64,000 nucleotides of DNA from Trueperella bialowiezensis (GCF_900637955.1 NZ_LR134476.1:620001-684000); one strand, 5' to 3'; counted from the stretch's first letter, positions 52,804 to 62,167 are shown. The notes: generated by a model not told the origin, from the letters alone. Program-made: numbers and translations.

Positions 52804-54086
52804 CCCAGCCACCTTCTTTCGAGCCGCGTCGCCGCGGAACACGCCCGTCAGCCGACGGCGCTCGTGAAGTGGGCAGGCGCTCTCCAGAACAGTCCGGCGC
52901 GCCACGGCGGCGCCCTGTTCGCAAGTCAGTTTTCGACCAGCACGAATCGGCTGCCTCGTCAGGGATTGACGGTACACAAGTACAGCCTGTTCCCGGGCCA
53001 GCCAACGCTGAACGGCCGCCTGCCTATCCCCCAGCTCGGCGCCAGCAGGCCGCTCCTGCCGCTCCTGCCGCACATGCCACGCCACCACCGGCCGCGCCCG
53101 CTCACCGCCCGCCTAGCACCCCGCCACCTGCGGCTCCCGCGAAGGCTCGCAAGCGGCCCTCAATCGGCAAAACGATCCTGCTTTTGCTTCTCATCCTGCT
53201 CGTCAGCGGACTTGCGTGGGGTTTTTACCTGTACAGCTACGGAAACGATCGGCTCACCAAAGTTGCCGCACTATCCGGCAAACCAGCCACCCCGGGAACC
53301 ACGTTTTTAATTGTTGGTTCTGATCGGCGCGACGACGCCGTCACAGACGGCACCGAAGGGCAGCGAGCCGACACGATCATGCTCCTGCACAAACCAGAAT
53401 CGGGCAAGACTGCGCTCGTCTCACTTCCACGTGACACGCTCATCACCTACCCGGACAGCGAGAACCGAGGAAAACTCAACGGCACGTATTCCTATGGCGG
53501 GCCCGAATACCTCGTGCAAGCCGTCGAAGACCTCACCGGGCTCACAGTCGATCACTATGTAGAAATCGGCATGGGCGGAGTACAAAACCTCACCGACGCC
53601 GTGGGCGGAGTTGAACTCTGCCTTGACTACGACGTGTCCGACGAACTCTCCGGCCTCGAATGGACTGCCGGATGCCACCACGCAGACGGCGCCACCGCAC
53701 TCGCATTTTCCCGGATGCGCTACTCCGATCCGTTAGGCGACATCGGACGGAACGAACGCCAACGCCAAGTCGTCTCCAAAATTATCGGCAAAGCGCTCTC
53801 GCCGTCGATCCTGCTCAACCCGATAGCCCAGCGCAACCTCGTCGGCTCCACAGCCGACGTGCTCACCGTCAACGAGGGTGCAAACCTCATGACCGTCGCC
53901 CGCGCCGGCCTCGCCCTACGCTCGGCGATCGGCCCGAACGGCCTTATGGGCTCCCCACCCATCGAATCACTCAACCACCCCGGGCCAGGAGGCAGCTCAA
54001 CCGTGCTCCTCGCCCCCGAATCCGAACAATTCTGGGCGGACCTGCGCGCCGGCACGCTGACACACGAATCTTTTGCGAGCTTCTAG
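52800..54086 (+). CDS. LytR-CpsA-Psr (LCP) family ligase 2
   Basis: 428 residues. The first 120 residues are cytoplasmic, Arg- and Pro/Ala-rich and low-complexity; a membrane helix (about 123-146, TILLLLLILLVSGLAWGFYLY) precedes the LCP domain with FLIVGSDRRDD, RADTIMLLHKPESGKTALVSLPRDTLITYP, VGGVELCLDYDV and FSRMRYSDPLGDIGRNERQRQVV. The pyrophosphate-binding Arg and Asp residues are intact. The long basic tail could be phosphorylated or bind a divisome or elongasome partner (inference). Translationally coupled to LCP 1 and directly adjacent to the gtrA-like gene. Confidence 0.92.
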   Translation: MTQPPSFEPRRRGTRPSADGAREVGRRSPEQSGAPRRRPVRKSVFDQHESAASSGIDGTQVQPVPGPANAERPPAYPPARRQQAAPAAPAAHATPPPAAPAHRPPSTPPPAAPAKARKRPSIGKTILLLLLILLVSGLAWGFYLYSYGNDRLTKVAALSGKPATPGTTFLIVGSDRRDDAVTDGTEGQRADTIMLLHKPESGKTALVSLPRDTLITYPDSENRGKLNGTYSYGGPEYLVQAVEDLTGLTVDHYVEIGMGGVQNLTDAVGGVELCLDYDVSDELSGLEWTAGCHHADGATALAFSRMRYSDPLGDIGRNERQRQVVSKIIGKALSPSILLNPIAQRNLVGSTADVLTVNEGANLMTVARAGLALRSAIGPNGLMGSPPIESLNHPGPGGSSTVLLAPESEQFWADLRAGTLTHESFASF

Positions 54087-54542
54087 GTGGACCGCCTGAT
54101 CGAACGCCTGCTACGCGGGCAAACCTGGCGCGAATGGCTCATCGAGTTCCTCCAGTTCATCACTGTCGGACTCGGCTCGTACGTCGTCGACGTCGGCCTA
54201 TTCAACCTGCTCGCCTACTCCGGGATTGTGAACCTTCCCGGTGACGCGCCGATGGTTGCCAAAACGATCTCCGTAGCGATCTCCATCGTCTTTTCGTGGG
54301 TGATGAATAGAGCGTGGACGTTCCGCAACAAGTCAGATAAATCCACGGGCCGCGAGTTCATCCTCTTCTTACTCGTTAACATTGGCGGCATGCTCATCGC
54401 CCTGGGCTGCCTGTGGGTGTCCAGATTCCTACTCAATTTCGATAGCCAACTAGCCGACAACATTGCGGCCAACGGCGTGGGGCTCGTACTCGGCACGGCG
54501 TTCCGCTACGTGTGCTACCGGTACGTCGTCTTCACCAAATAA
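54087..54542 (+). CDS. GtrA-family membrane protein
   Basis: 151 residues with four membrane helices. FLQFITVGLGSYVVDVGLFNLLAY, SWVMNRAWTFRNKS and a final YVCYRYVVFTK are typical of GtrA. GtrA proteins are believed to flip polyprenyl-phosphate-sugars to the outer face of the membrane. A GTG start directly follows the TAG of LCP 2, so they are one operon. It is a candidate partner for the DPM1-type enzyme at 47508-48215 and the GT-C-like proteins. Confidence 0.9.
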   Translation: MDRLIERLLRGQTWREWLIEFLQFITVGLGSYVVDVGLFNLLAYSGIVNLPGDAPMVAKTISVAISIVFSWVMNRAWTFRNKSDKSTGREFILFLLVNIGGMLIALGCLWVSRFLLNFDSQLADNIAANGVGLVLGTAFRYVCYRYVVFTK

Positions 54543-54563
54543 CCGGGACGACATGCGGAGCCC

Positions 54564-54600
54564 GGCTAACAGCGTTAGCCAGCACTCGTTAAGCTAACGC
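54564..54600. terminator. Overlapping hairpins between convergent gtrA-like and kinase genes
   Basis: GGCTAAC-AGC-GTTAGCC (54564-54580) forms a 7-bp stem. The same GCGTTAGC (54572-54579) can instead pair with GCTAACGC (54593-54600), which overlaps the stop of the kinase gene. The two folds exclude each other. No clear U-run follows, so efficiency is uncertain. Confidence 0.55.
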
Positions 54601-55910
54601 CGGCCTCGGCGTGCGCCAAGTGCAACGAGCGCGCCCTGCGGAAGCACCCGATCGGGATCAAGAGATTTAGGTAGCGCGGACAGCGTGAGCGTAAACTCGG
54701 CCGGTTTCTTGTTCGTCAGTTCTAACCGTCCGCCATCCAACTCGGCGAGCTCTTTCGCCACGGCAAGCCCAATCCCAGTGGAGCCCCCGGTCGAAAAGCC
54801 CTTGTCGAAGATTTCGTCGTCGACGTCGTCGTCCACGCCCTCACCTTCATCACGCACCTTGATAATGACCGACTTACCCGACTGGACGGCCGTCACCGTG
54901 GTTTCCCCCGCACCATATTTGAGCGAATTTTCGATCAGAGTCGCGAGCACTTGTGAAAGCGACCCCGGCGTGGCGAGCACAGCGCCGTCAAATTCCGGGG
55001 CGAAGGTGAGCGTGCGCCCGGCACGTTCGAAAGGTTTACTCCACTCGTCGCGCTGCCGGCGGAACGCGCGACTCAACGGGATCGCTTCAGTGGTACCACC
55101 GGCCTCAGATTGCGAGGTTGCCATAAGTTCTTGAACGACGCCGCCCAAGCGGTCGATCTGCTCGAGAGCCTTTTCGGCCTCTTCGGTGATCGCGTCGTCG
55201 TCGCTGAGGTATTGGATCTCTTCTAACCGCATGGATAGTGCGGTCAGCGGGGTACGCAACTGGTGGGCCGCATCCGCCGCAAACTGGCGTTCCTTCGCCA
55301 ACCTGCCAGCCATCCGGTCAGCACTGCGCACGATCTCATCGGAAATCAAATCAATTTCCTCGATGCCCGACTGTTTGACGTGCGGGCGCACCCGGCCGGC
55401 ACCCAACTGTTCGGCCGCCGCCGCAATATAGATAAGCGGCGCAGAAATTCGCCGCGACTGACGCATCGCCAACAACACGCCCACGAGGAACGCGGTGAGA
55501 ATCAACCCCAGCGCACCCACAACCATGAGCGCAAGAGTTTTCACGACGTCGCCCCGCGGGCTCGACACCGTCACCAACACACCAGACGCACTCACCACAG
55601 ACTGCGATATCGGATCATCAGGCTCGGGCGTGTCGGACGTGACGTCGTGGCCATCCGGATACGACACGTCAATATACGCCGACTCCGGATTACCATTTTC
55701 CGCAAGCCTGGTCAGCAACGTTTCGCCAATATAAATATCTTCAGACGCAAACCGGTCAACGATCGTCGCCACCGCAGTCGCCCGATCATTCAGCTCCGTG
55801 TGCGCCTGCTGCCACGCCAGCGACAGGGCGAAAATCATTCCCGGTATCCCCAAGATCAACACGGATACGGCGACCGCCGCCGTCGTCATCGAAATCGCAC
55901 GACGACGCAT
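54594..55910 (-). CDS. Two-component sensor histidine kinase
   Basis: 438 residues: membrane helix (about 8-30), short external loop (about 110 residues), second helix (about 125-150), HAMP-like linker (RRISAPLIYIAAAAEQLGAGRV), H-box FAADAAHQLRTPLTALSMRLEEI, N-box ATLIENSLKYGAGE, then G-boxes VRDEGEGVDDD and GGSTGIGLAVAKELAELDGG. All catalytic motifs are intact. The gene lies 3 bp downstream of the response regulator. The signal is unknown; the position next to LCP and wall-glycan genes makes envelope status a reasonable guess. Confidence 0.92.
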   Translation of the reverse strand: MRRRAISMTTAAVAVSVLILGIPGMIFALSLAWQQAHTELNDRATAVATIVDRFASEDIYIGETLLTRLAENGNPESAYIDVSYPDGHDVTSDTPEPDDPISQSVVSASGVLVTVSSPRGDVVKTLALMVVGALGLILTAFLVGVLLAMRQSRRISAPLIYIAAAAEQLGAGRVRPHVKQSGIEEIDLISDEIVRSADRMAGRLAKERQFAADAAHQLRTPLTALSMRLEEIQYLSDDDAITEEAEKALEQIDRLGGVVQELMATSQSEAGGTTEAIPLSRAFRRQRDEWSKPFERAGRTLTFAPEFDGAVLATPGSLSQVLATLIENSLKYGAGETTVTAVQSGKSVIIKVRDEGEGVDDDVDDEIFDKGFSTGGSTGIGLAVAKELAELDGGRLELTNKKPAEFTLTLSALPKSLDPDRVLPQGALVALGARRGRR

Positions 55911-55913
55911 TGG

Positions 55914-56591
55914 CTACTCCTCGAAGCGGAAACCCATTCCCCGCACGGTCGTAATGTAGTGGGGGTCATTGACGTCGTCGCCAAGTTTGCGGCGCAACCA
56001 CGAAATGTGCATGTCCAGCTTCTTCGTGGACGAATCCGAATCACTGCCCCACACTTCTGCCATGAGAGCTTCACGGGAGACCACGTTGCCGGCCTCCCTG
56101 AGCAGCACGGTCAACAGATCAAACTCTTTGCCCGTCAGCTGCAGTTCCTTCGAGCCAACATAGGCGCGGTGGGCGTCGATGTCGATCGTGACGTCCTGAG
56201 CCTGCAACGTTTCAGAATCGTCCTCGCCAGCCGCCGCGCGCCGCAACAGCGCCCGCACCCGAGCCATAAGCTCAGCCAGGCGGAAAGGCTTAGTCACGTA
56301 GTCGTCAGCACCCGCATCGAGGCCGACGACCATGTCGATCTCTTCTGACCTGGCCGTCAAAATGAGGATCGGAAACTCCTTACCCTGACTGCGTGCAGTA
56401 CGAGCCACCTCCAGGCCGTCCATGTCCGGTAAACCGAGGTCAAGGATGACGAGGTCTACTCCCCTATCCATGGCAGCCAGCGCCGCCTTACCCGTTTCGA
56501 CCGGCTCGACATCATAGCCCTCGCGCGACAGCGCACGAACCAACGGTGCCGAAATTGCTGAGTCATCTTCGACCAGTAAAATCTTTGCCAT
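55914..56591 (-). CDS. OmpR-family response regulator
   Basis: 225 residues. Receiver with Asp9-Asp10, phosphoacceptor Asp51 (VILDLGLPDMDG) and Lys101 (DYVTKPF); C-terminal winged helix with LTGKEFDLLTVLLREAGNVVSREALMAEVWG and KLDMHISWLRRKLGDDVNDPHYITTVRGMGFRFEE. AAAGGA is 6 nt upstream of the ATG. It is cotranscribed with the kinase; a nucleotide cyclase gene lies 75 bp upstream on the same strand. Target genes are unknown. Confidence 0.93.
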   Translation of the reverse strand: MAKILLVEDDSAISAPLVRALSREGYDVEPVETGKAALAAMDRGVDLVILDLGLPDMDGLEVARTARSQGKEFPILILTARSEEIDMVVGLDAGADDYVTKPFRLAELMARVRALLRRAAAGEDDSETLQAQDVTIDIDAHRAYVGSKELQLTGKEFDLLTVLLREAGNVVSREALMAEVWGSDSDSSTKKLDMHISWLRRKLGDDVNDPHYITTVRGMGFRFEE

Positions 56592-56666
56592 GTCGTATCC
56601 TTTGTTCGCGTTGATCCCAGATCACAATCAGTTTAGTAAAGAAACATTCAAACCGGTAGACAATCG

Positions 56667-57746
56667 CTACCTCAATTGCCGAAATTCTTGCGCGGCAGTG
56701 GCGGGCAGATCGGCGTCGGGAATCACCCGCAAGATCGCCGATTCTATGTAACCAATCCCCTGCAGTTCAGAGCCGACGTTCTCCACCAGCTGATACTTAT
56801 CCCGGTTCAGCTCCTGTAACGCCTCTGCGGTAGCCCTATCCACCACGATCTCCCCCTCCGGCGCAATCGCTGTGAGCCGGGAAGCCAGATTAACGTTGGG
56901 CCCGAACACGTCGCCAAAACGCGAGACGATCCCGCCCCACACCAGCGAGGCCCGCACCTCTGGCATGTTCGGCGTGGCATGCAAGGCGTTCACGATCTCC
57001 GAGACCACTTCCGCACCCGTTTCTAGATCGTCGGCAATGTAAAGCACGGCGTCGCCTACCATCTTCACCACCCGCGCACCCAGCGATGAGATGACATCCC
57101 GGCACGTGAACTCAAACGTCTGAATAAAATCCACCAGCTGATGCGGGGACAACTGCCCGGAACGATCGGTAAACGCCACGAGATCAACGAAACCGAGGGC
57201 GCGCATAAGAGGCATCCCTTCCGAATCCACCCGCATATCATCAAGCTCAACCTCGGTACGCCGCAAGAACGCCGCCAGATGCCGCCGCCACGCGTACTTC
57301 ATCTGATAGACGAGGAACTCTTCATACTCGTCAATATGGTCGAGCACCCAGTACCGCGCAGAAATCTCATCAAGCCCATAGCGCGACTCAGCCTCTTCCA
57401 CGAGTGCCTCGTACTGCCACAGCACAAGCCTGTCCGCTAAATGCGACTGGGCTCGGATGAGCGAGTTTTGCGTATCCTCATCGGTGCGGCCGCGATCTAC
57501 CATGTCCTGGTGGGCGCGCATAACGTCCACGTCGTATTCGGTGAACAGCCGGGTGAGCGGATCTTGAATGTAGGGAAAACCCATTGCACGCCAAAAGCGG
57601 CGTGCAGAATCGGTGTCCATATTCGCCAGGTCGGCAGCCTCGCGCAGGTTATATTTGGCAGGCCCGTCCAACAGTCGACGAACATGCTTTTCGACTGTTG
57701 TTGGAACGTCCTCAGGGCCACCCTGCCCTGCTGTGCGCTGGCTCAC
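56667..57746 (-). CDS. Class III adenylate/guanylate cyclase with N-terminal regulatory domain
   Basis: 359 residues. A helical N-terminal half (about 1-165, with NLREAADLANMDTDSARRFWRAMGFPYI resembling the pH-sensing or lipid-sensing regulatory domain of mycobacterial Rv1264/Rv2212 cyclases) precedes the catalytic domain. Metal-binding Asp188 (GFVDLVAFTD) and Asp232 (KMVGDAVLY), base-recognising Lys228, and NVNLASRL with the transition-state Asn and Arg are all present, so the enzyme should be active as a homodimer. The GTG start follows TAGGGT by 6 nt (leaderless). It may act upstream of the two-component system on the same strand, but no direct link is shown. Confidence 0.88.
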   Translation of the reverse strand: MSQRTAGQGGPEDVPTTVEKHVRRLLDGPAKYNLREAADLANMDTDSARRFWRAMGFPYIQDPLTRLFTEYDVDVMRAHQDMVDRGRTDEDTQNSLIRAQSHLADRLVLWQYEALVEEAESRYGLDEISARYWVLDHIDEYEEFLVYQMKYAWRRHLAAFLRRTEVELDDMRVDSEGMPLMRALGFVDLVAFTDRSGQLSPHQLVDFIQTFEFTCRDVISSLGARVVKMVGDAVLYIADDLETGAEVVSEIVNALHATPNMPEVRASLVWGGIVSRFGDVFGPNVNLASRLTAIAPEGEIVVDRATAEALQELNRDKYQLVENVGSELQGIGYIESAILRVIPDADLPATAAQEFRQLR

Positions 57747-57752
57747 ACACCA

Positions 57753-57881
57753 ACCCTAACAATATAAACAGATTTTTCCAATAGAAAGCGCACTTCCCGC
57801 ACAAGCACGCTCCGCGCTGACCTCGCACTTCGCTAACGCGGCAGCCTGCGTTCGCACGAGGTGTGCAAAAAAGTCTACTCT
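57753..57881. promoter_or_regulatory. Divergent leaderless promoters, cyclase and DUF885 genes
   Basis: Minus strand: TAGGGT (57753-57758) with 6 nt to GTG 57746. Plus strand: TACTCT (57876-57881) with 6 nt to ATG 57888. The 116 bp between them are otherwise unremarkable. Confidence 0.5.
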
Positions 57882-57887
57882 ACTCCT

Positions 57888-59585
57888 ATGAGCAGTATCG
57901 ATACCGGCCGCCCGGCCCGCCCCGACACCCCGATAGACGAGTGCGCAAACCGTTACGTCGCCAACCTTCTTGCCTGCACGCCAGAGCTCGTGACGAGCCT
58001 TGGCCGCGGCACGGCTGACGAGCGGGACTACACCGACTATTCACCCGACGGCGAAGCCGCAATGGCTGACCTTAACCGTTCCACGTTGCGGGAAATCACG
58101 GCGCTCGCCCCGCATGACGACGTCGACGCCGTCACCAAGGCCGCGCTCATCGACGATCTGGAGCGATCCGTGGAGTTTTACGATCGCGGCGAATACGGAG
58201 ACATCAACGTGATTGCAACCCCGCTGCAGTCCGTGCACGAGATTTTTGACAACATGGCCCAAGACACCGCGGAGGATTGGGAGATCATCCTCAGCCGTCT
58301 GCGCAATGTGGATAAGGCGCTGAGCGGGTGGAGTCAGAGCCTTACCGCGCGTGCCGACGCCGGCCCTCCGCTTGCGACCAAGCAGATCGAGTTGGCAATC
58401 GATCAGGCCGAGTCCATCGCCGGCGCGGATTCTCCCCTAGCAAGCCTTGCTCTGCACGGAGCCGGCATGTTCGCCGACCTGGGAGACGACCTGGTCGAGG
58501 CCGCGGACCAAGCGCGCGGGGCCTATTCGACGCTGGCCGACTTCCTGCGCACCAACGTCTTGCCCGTGGGCGTGGGCAACGAAGCTTTCGGCCGCGAGCG
58601 ATACGAGCTGCGCATCCGCTCCTCCACGGGCGCCACACTGGACCTGGACGAGACCTACGAGTGGGGCGTACACGAATTAGCGCGGATCGTGGCTGAACAG
58701 GAATCGATCGCGCGCGAATTGTACGGGCCGGGCGTGTCGGTGACTGAGGCGATGGAACGGCTGAACGCCGATCCGGCCTACCAGATACACGGCTCGGATA
58801 ACTTGCAAGCCTGGATGCAGGAGGTGTCCGATCAGGCGCTTAGCGACCTGCATGGCACACATTTCGATATTCCCGATCCGCTGCGCGCCTTGGAGTGCAT
58901 GATCGCTCCGTCGGGTACGGGCGCGATCTATTACACGGGCCCAACGGACGACTTTTCGCGTGGCGGGCGCATGTGGTGGTCCGTCCCCGACGGCACGGAC
59001 GTGTTCCACACGTGGCAAGAAAAGACCACCGTCTACCACGAAGGCGTACCCGGCCACCACCTTCAAATTGGCATGGCCACCTACATGAAAGACTCGCTCA
59101 ACGACTGGCGGCGCAACATCAGTTGGAACTCCGGGCATGGTGAGGGTTGGGCGCTGTATGCCGAAGGGCTCATGGCAGAGCTCGGCTACCACAACGATCC
59201 AGCCGACTACATGGGCGTACTCGATTCAGAGCGCCTGCGCGCCACCCGCGTAGTCCTCGACATCGGCTTCCACCTCGGCAAGCCCTCCCCGGCAGGCTAC
59301 GAGCACATCAGCCCTGTGTGGAACCGTGAGGTTGCCTGGCAGTTCTTACAGGACAACGTGGCCATGGATCGTTCCTTCCTCGCCTTCGAACTCAACCGCT
59401 ACCTGGGATGGGCAGGCCAAGCCCCTTCGTACAAGGTTGGCCACCGGCTGTGGAAACAGTTGCGTGCAGAGGCCGAAGCGCGCCCAGGTTTCAACCTCAA
59501 AGACTGGCACATGAAAGCGTTGCAGATCGGTTCGGTTGGCCTGGACGTCATGCGCGACGCACTCGCAGGCCCGGCGGAGGCATGA
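57888..59585 (+). CDS. DUF885 family protein (metallopeptidase-like)
   Basis: 565 residues. The zinc-site-like motif HEGVPGHHLQ (His384-Glu385 with His390-His391) and downstream HGEGWALYAEGLM match DUF885, a helical family related to gluzincin peptidases. There is no signal peptide, so it should act in the cytoplasm, perhaps on short peptides. Start ATG 57888 opens MSSIDTGRPARPDTPIDECANRYV and has a TACTCT box 6 nt before it; a GTG at 57861 in frame adds nine residues without a match. It is coupled to maf by a 4-bp overlap. Confidence 0.88.
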   Translation: MSSIDTGRPARPDTPIDECANRYVANLLACTPELVTSLGRGTADERDYTDYSPDGEAAMADLNRSTLREITALAPHDDVDAVTKAALIDDLERSVEFYDRGEYGDINVIATPLQSVHEIFDNMAQDTAEDWEIILSRLRNVDKALSGWSQSLTARADAGPPLATKQIELAIDQAESIAGADSPLASLALHGAGMFADLGDDLVEAADQARGAYSTLADFLRTNVLPVGVGNEAFGRERYELRIRSSTGATLDLDETYEWGVHELARIVAEQESIARELYGPGVSVTEAMERLNADPAYQIHGSDNLQAWMQEVSDQALSDLHGTHFDIPDPLRALECMIAPSGTGAIYYTGPTDDFSRGGRMWWSVPDGTDVFHTWQEKTTVYHEGVPGHHLQIGMATYMKDSLNDWRRNISWNSGHGEGWALYAEGLMAELGYHNDPADYMGVLDSERLRATRVVLDIGFHLGKPSPAGYEHISPVWNREVAWQFLQDNVAMDRSFLAFELNRYLGWAGQAPSYKVGHRLWKQLRAEAEARPGFNLKDWHMKALQIGSVGLDVMRDALAGPAEA

Positions 59586-60244
59586 TGAGCAAAACGCTTC
59601 TCCTTGCGTCAGCATCACCAGCACGCAAAGCCACCCTCATATCGGCGGGCATCACTCCCTCGGTGGCGGTTGCAGATGTTGACGAAGACGGGCTGCTCGC
59701 CGCACACCCGGGGCTTGGCGCGGAAGCTCAAGTTGAGTTGCTCGCCACTGCGAAGGCTGAGGCGATTGCGCGCCAACTTCTGGACGGCGAGGTCGCAGCC
59801 GGCAACAGTGCAGGTGGCGCAGATTCCAGGGAGTTGCCGAGCGTCGTCGTCGGATGCGATTCCATGCTCGAGATGAACGGCCAGGTGGTCGGCAAACCGC
59901 ACACCCCCGATGTTGCTCGCGAACGCTTGCGGGCCATGAGCGGCAATCCGGGCAAGTTGCACACCGGGCACTGCGTCATTGACATGGCAAGCGGAGCACG
60001 CGCCACCGGAACATCAACGACGACGGTCCACATCGGCGAACTCTCCGAGCAAGAAATCGAGGCGTACATTGCCACGGGCGAACCCCTGCGCGTGGCTGGA
60101 TCGTTCACGATCGACGGGTACGGTGGGCCGTTCGTCGACGGCATCGAGGGTGACCACCACGGCGTCGTCGGAATATCCCTGCCGCTACTACGCCGCTTGC
60201 TACGCGAACTCGGCCACTCGATCACGGATTTTTGGGATGCGTGA
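59582..60244 (+). CDS. maf: Maf-family nucleoside triphosphate pyrophosphatase
   Basis: 220 residues. The N-terminal LLLASASPARKATLISAGI (SxSPRR-like loop with SPARK), VVVGCDSMLEMNG and GKPHTPDVARERLRAMSG are Maf signatures. Maf proteins hydrolyse modified or canonical NTPs such as dTTP/UTP to monophosphates and are linked to division arrest. In Actinobacteria it often lies near acyl-CoA carboxylase genes; here it sits between a DUF885 and a NUDIX gene with overlaps on both sides. ATG 59582 is immediately followed by a second ATG. Confidence 0.92.
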   Translation: MMSKTLLLASASPARKATLISAGITPSVAVADVDEDGLLAAHPGLGAEAQVELLATAKAEAIARQLLDGEVAAGNSAGGADSRELPSVVVGCDSMLEMNGQVVGKPHTPDVARERLRAMSGNPGKLHTGHCVIDMASGARATGTSTTTVHIGELSEQEIEAYIATGEPLRVAGSFTIDGYGGPFVDGIEGDHHGVVGISLPLLRRLLRELGHSITDFWDA

Positions 60245-60713
60245 CAAGCGCGCCGAACGGCTGTATCGCGGCGAAGCGTTCGTTGACTGCGGGTGCGGAG
60301 CCCGGCACTGGGGCCTATTCGGCGCCGCGGGAATCGCCGCGTGGCGCCCAGCAGCCACCGAACCGGAAATGCTCCTCCAACTGCGCGTGGCATGGTCACA
60401 CCACGGCGGCACGTGGGCGGTGCCCGGCGGTGCGATCAACCGGGGCGAAACACCGTGGCAAGGCGCCCTACGCGAATTTTCCGAAGAAGCAGGCTTCCAC
60501 GACCTCGCCGATCCCTCCGGACACAGCGTACTTCAACACCCAGACTGGTCGTACACAACATTCGTGGCACAGGTGGCCGACCCGCACGTGCGCGTGGTCG
60601 CCAACAAAGAATCCGACCAGCTCATCTGGGTTCCACTATCCAGGCTTACCGACTATGAGCTGCTGCCCGCCTTCCGCAACGCACTGCCCGATCTGCTACA
60701 GCTCATACCGTAA
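60237..60713 (+). CDS. NUDIX hydrolase
   Basis: 158 residues. The NUDIX box is complete: G65 x5 E71 x7 REFSEEAGF (about 65-87). An N-terminal CGCGARHWG may bind a metal. It would hydrolyse a nucleoside diphosphate-linked substrate. The ATG lies inside the last codons of maf (8-bp overlap), so both house-cleaning enzymes are coexpressed. Confidence 0.9.
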   Translation: MRDKRAERLYRGEAFVDCGCGARHWGLFGAAGIAAWRPAATEPEMLLQLRVAWSHHGGTWAVPGGAINRGETPWQGALREFSEEAGFHDLADPSGHSVLQHPDWSYTTFVAQVADPHVRVVANKESDQLIWVPLSRLTDYELLPAFRNALPDLLQLIP

Positions 60714-60747
60714 ACAGACCGGCAGCGTCACAAACGAGTAAACGTCA

Positions 60748-60767
60748 CTCGGGCAGAACCACCCGAG
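60748..60767. terminator. Weak hairpin between NUDIX and citrate synthase genes
   Basis: CTCGGG (60748-60753) pairs with CCCGAG (60762-60767) across an 8-nt loop between convergent genes; no U-run. A 10-bp direct repeat AGCGTTAGAC (60769-60778 and 60784-60793) follows and includes the end of the citrate synthase gene. Confidence 0.4.
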
Positions 60768-60787
60768 CAGCGTTAGACCGCGTAGCG

Positions 60788-62119
60788 TTAGACGATGAAG
60801 TCCATGTCCTCTTCAAACAGGCGGTTTTGCTTACTGCGCTCAGACATGGGAATCCACGACCGTTCAGATTTGCCCACATACACTTGCCGCGGCCGGCCGA
60901 TCTTCTGGGTGGGATCAAGCACGAGCTCACGATACTGGGCGATCCACCCGGGAAGACGCCCGAGCGCGAAGAGCGGAGTGAACATCTTCGTGGGGAAACC
61001 CATCGCCTTGTAAAGCAGCCCAGTGTAGAAATCCACGTTCGGATACAGGTTGCGCTCCACAAAGTAATCATCTTCGAGAGCGATCTGCTCAAGCTCCATC
61101 GCCATATCGAACAGCTCCGTATCACCCTTGAGGCGCCCAAGGATGTCGTGAGCCAGCTCCTTGACCACTTTCGCCCGCGGATCGTACGACTTGTAGACGC
61201 GGTGGCCAAAGCCCATGAGCTTAACGTTATTCCGCTTGTCTTTCACTTGCTGCACGAACTCGGTGATCTCCGTATCCGATTCACGCAGGTTATCAAGCAT
61301 GACGAGCACGGCCTCATTCGCACCACCGTGCAACGGGCCAGACAGCGCACCCACACCCGCAGCAACCGACGCGTAGATCGACGCCTGCGACGAACCGACC
61401 AAACGCACCGTAGACGTAGAGCAATTCTGTTCGTGATCCGCATGCAAGATCAGCAACTTATCCAACGCGTTGACGATCGTGGGATCGACGTCGTGCGTTT
61501 GGTAGGGCAACCCGAACGTCATACGCAGGAAGTCTTCCGTGTAGGACTTCGTGGAGTCCGGATACAGCAACGGAAAACCCGTGGCCCGCTTGGAGATGAA
61601 CGCGATCATCGTGGGCACTTTAGCGATGAGCAAGATCGACGCCAAATCGCGCTGCTCAGGATCAAGCGGATCAAGCGTATCTTCGTAGTACGTGCCAAGA
61701 CCGGCGATGCCCGCCTGCAGGATCGACATGGGATGACCCGATGACGGGAAAGACGTAAAGAAGCTCCGGAAATCCTCATGGAGGAGCGTGTGCTTTTTGA
61801 TCCGCCGCGTAAAATTCGCCAGCGACGACGCATCCGGCAGCTCACCATAGATCAGCAGATACGCGACCTCCAAGAACGAGGCTTTCTCTGCCAGCTGCTC
61901 AATGGGGTATCCGCGGTAACGCAGAATACCGGCCGCGCCGTCGATATACGTGATCTCCGATTCACACGATGCTGTGTTCGTGTACCCCGGATCGAGGGTT
62001 GTGGTTCCCGTCTGCCCAAGCATGTGGCCGATTCGGAATCCATCATTGCCTTCTACAGCTTTGACGCGTTCAAGCTCTAATTCTTTGCCGTCGATAATCA
62101 CCCGTGCATTGCTAGACAT
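60788..62119 (-). CDS. gltA: Citrate synthase GltA
   Basis: 443 residues, type II length. Catalytic His residues are in LILHADHEQNCSTS and GPLHGGANEAV, with GFGHRVYKSYDPRA and the FSxF-like KMFTPLFALGRLPGW near the C-terminus; the N-terminal DGKELELERVKAVEG and DPGYTNTASCESEITYIDG are typical of actinobacterial enzymes. It condenses acetyl-CoA and oxaloacetate in the TCA cycle. ATG 62119 has AAGGAG 5 nt upstream; a nested hairpin lies just before that in the leader. Confidence 0.96.
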   Translation of the reverse strand: MSSNARVIIDGKELELERVKAVEGNDGFRIGHMLGQTGTTTLDPGYTNTASCESEITYIDGAAGILRYRGYPIEQLAEKASFLEVAYLLIYGELPDASSLANFTRRIKKHTLLHEDFRSFFTSFPSSGHPMSILQAGIAGLGTYYEDTLDPLDPEQRDLASILLIAKVPTMIAFISKRATGFPLLYPDSTKSYTEDFLRMTFGLPYQTHDVDPTIVNALDKLLILHADHEQNCSTSTVRLVGSSQASIYASVAAGVGALSGPLHGGANEAVLVMLDNLRESDTEITEFVQQVKDKRNNVKLMGFGHRVYKSYDPRAKVVKELAHDILGRLKGDTELFDMAMELEQIALEDDYFVERNLYPNVDFYTGLLYKAMGFPTKMFTPLFALGRLPGWIAQYRELVLDPTQKIGRPRQVYVGKSERSWIPMSERSKQNRLFEEDMDFIV

Positions 62120-62131
62120 GGCTTCTCCTTC

Positions 62132-62167
62132 ATGTTGTACGCCCGCAAGCGGGCAAAGATGCAACAT
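62132..62167 (-). promoter_or_regulatory. Nested hairpin in the gltA 5' leader
   Basis: ATGTTG (62132-62137) pairs with CAACAT (62162-62167), enclosing GCCCGC-AA-GCGGGC (62141-62154). It ends 2-3 nt from the AAGGAG site of gltA, so it may control access to it, or serve as dapC terminator. Further upstream (62178-62226) ACCTGA/TCAGGT and two GATATC copies form a broader dyad. Confidence 0.45.
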
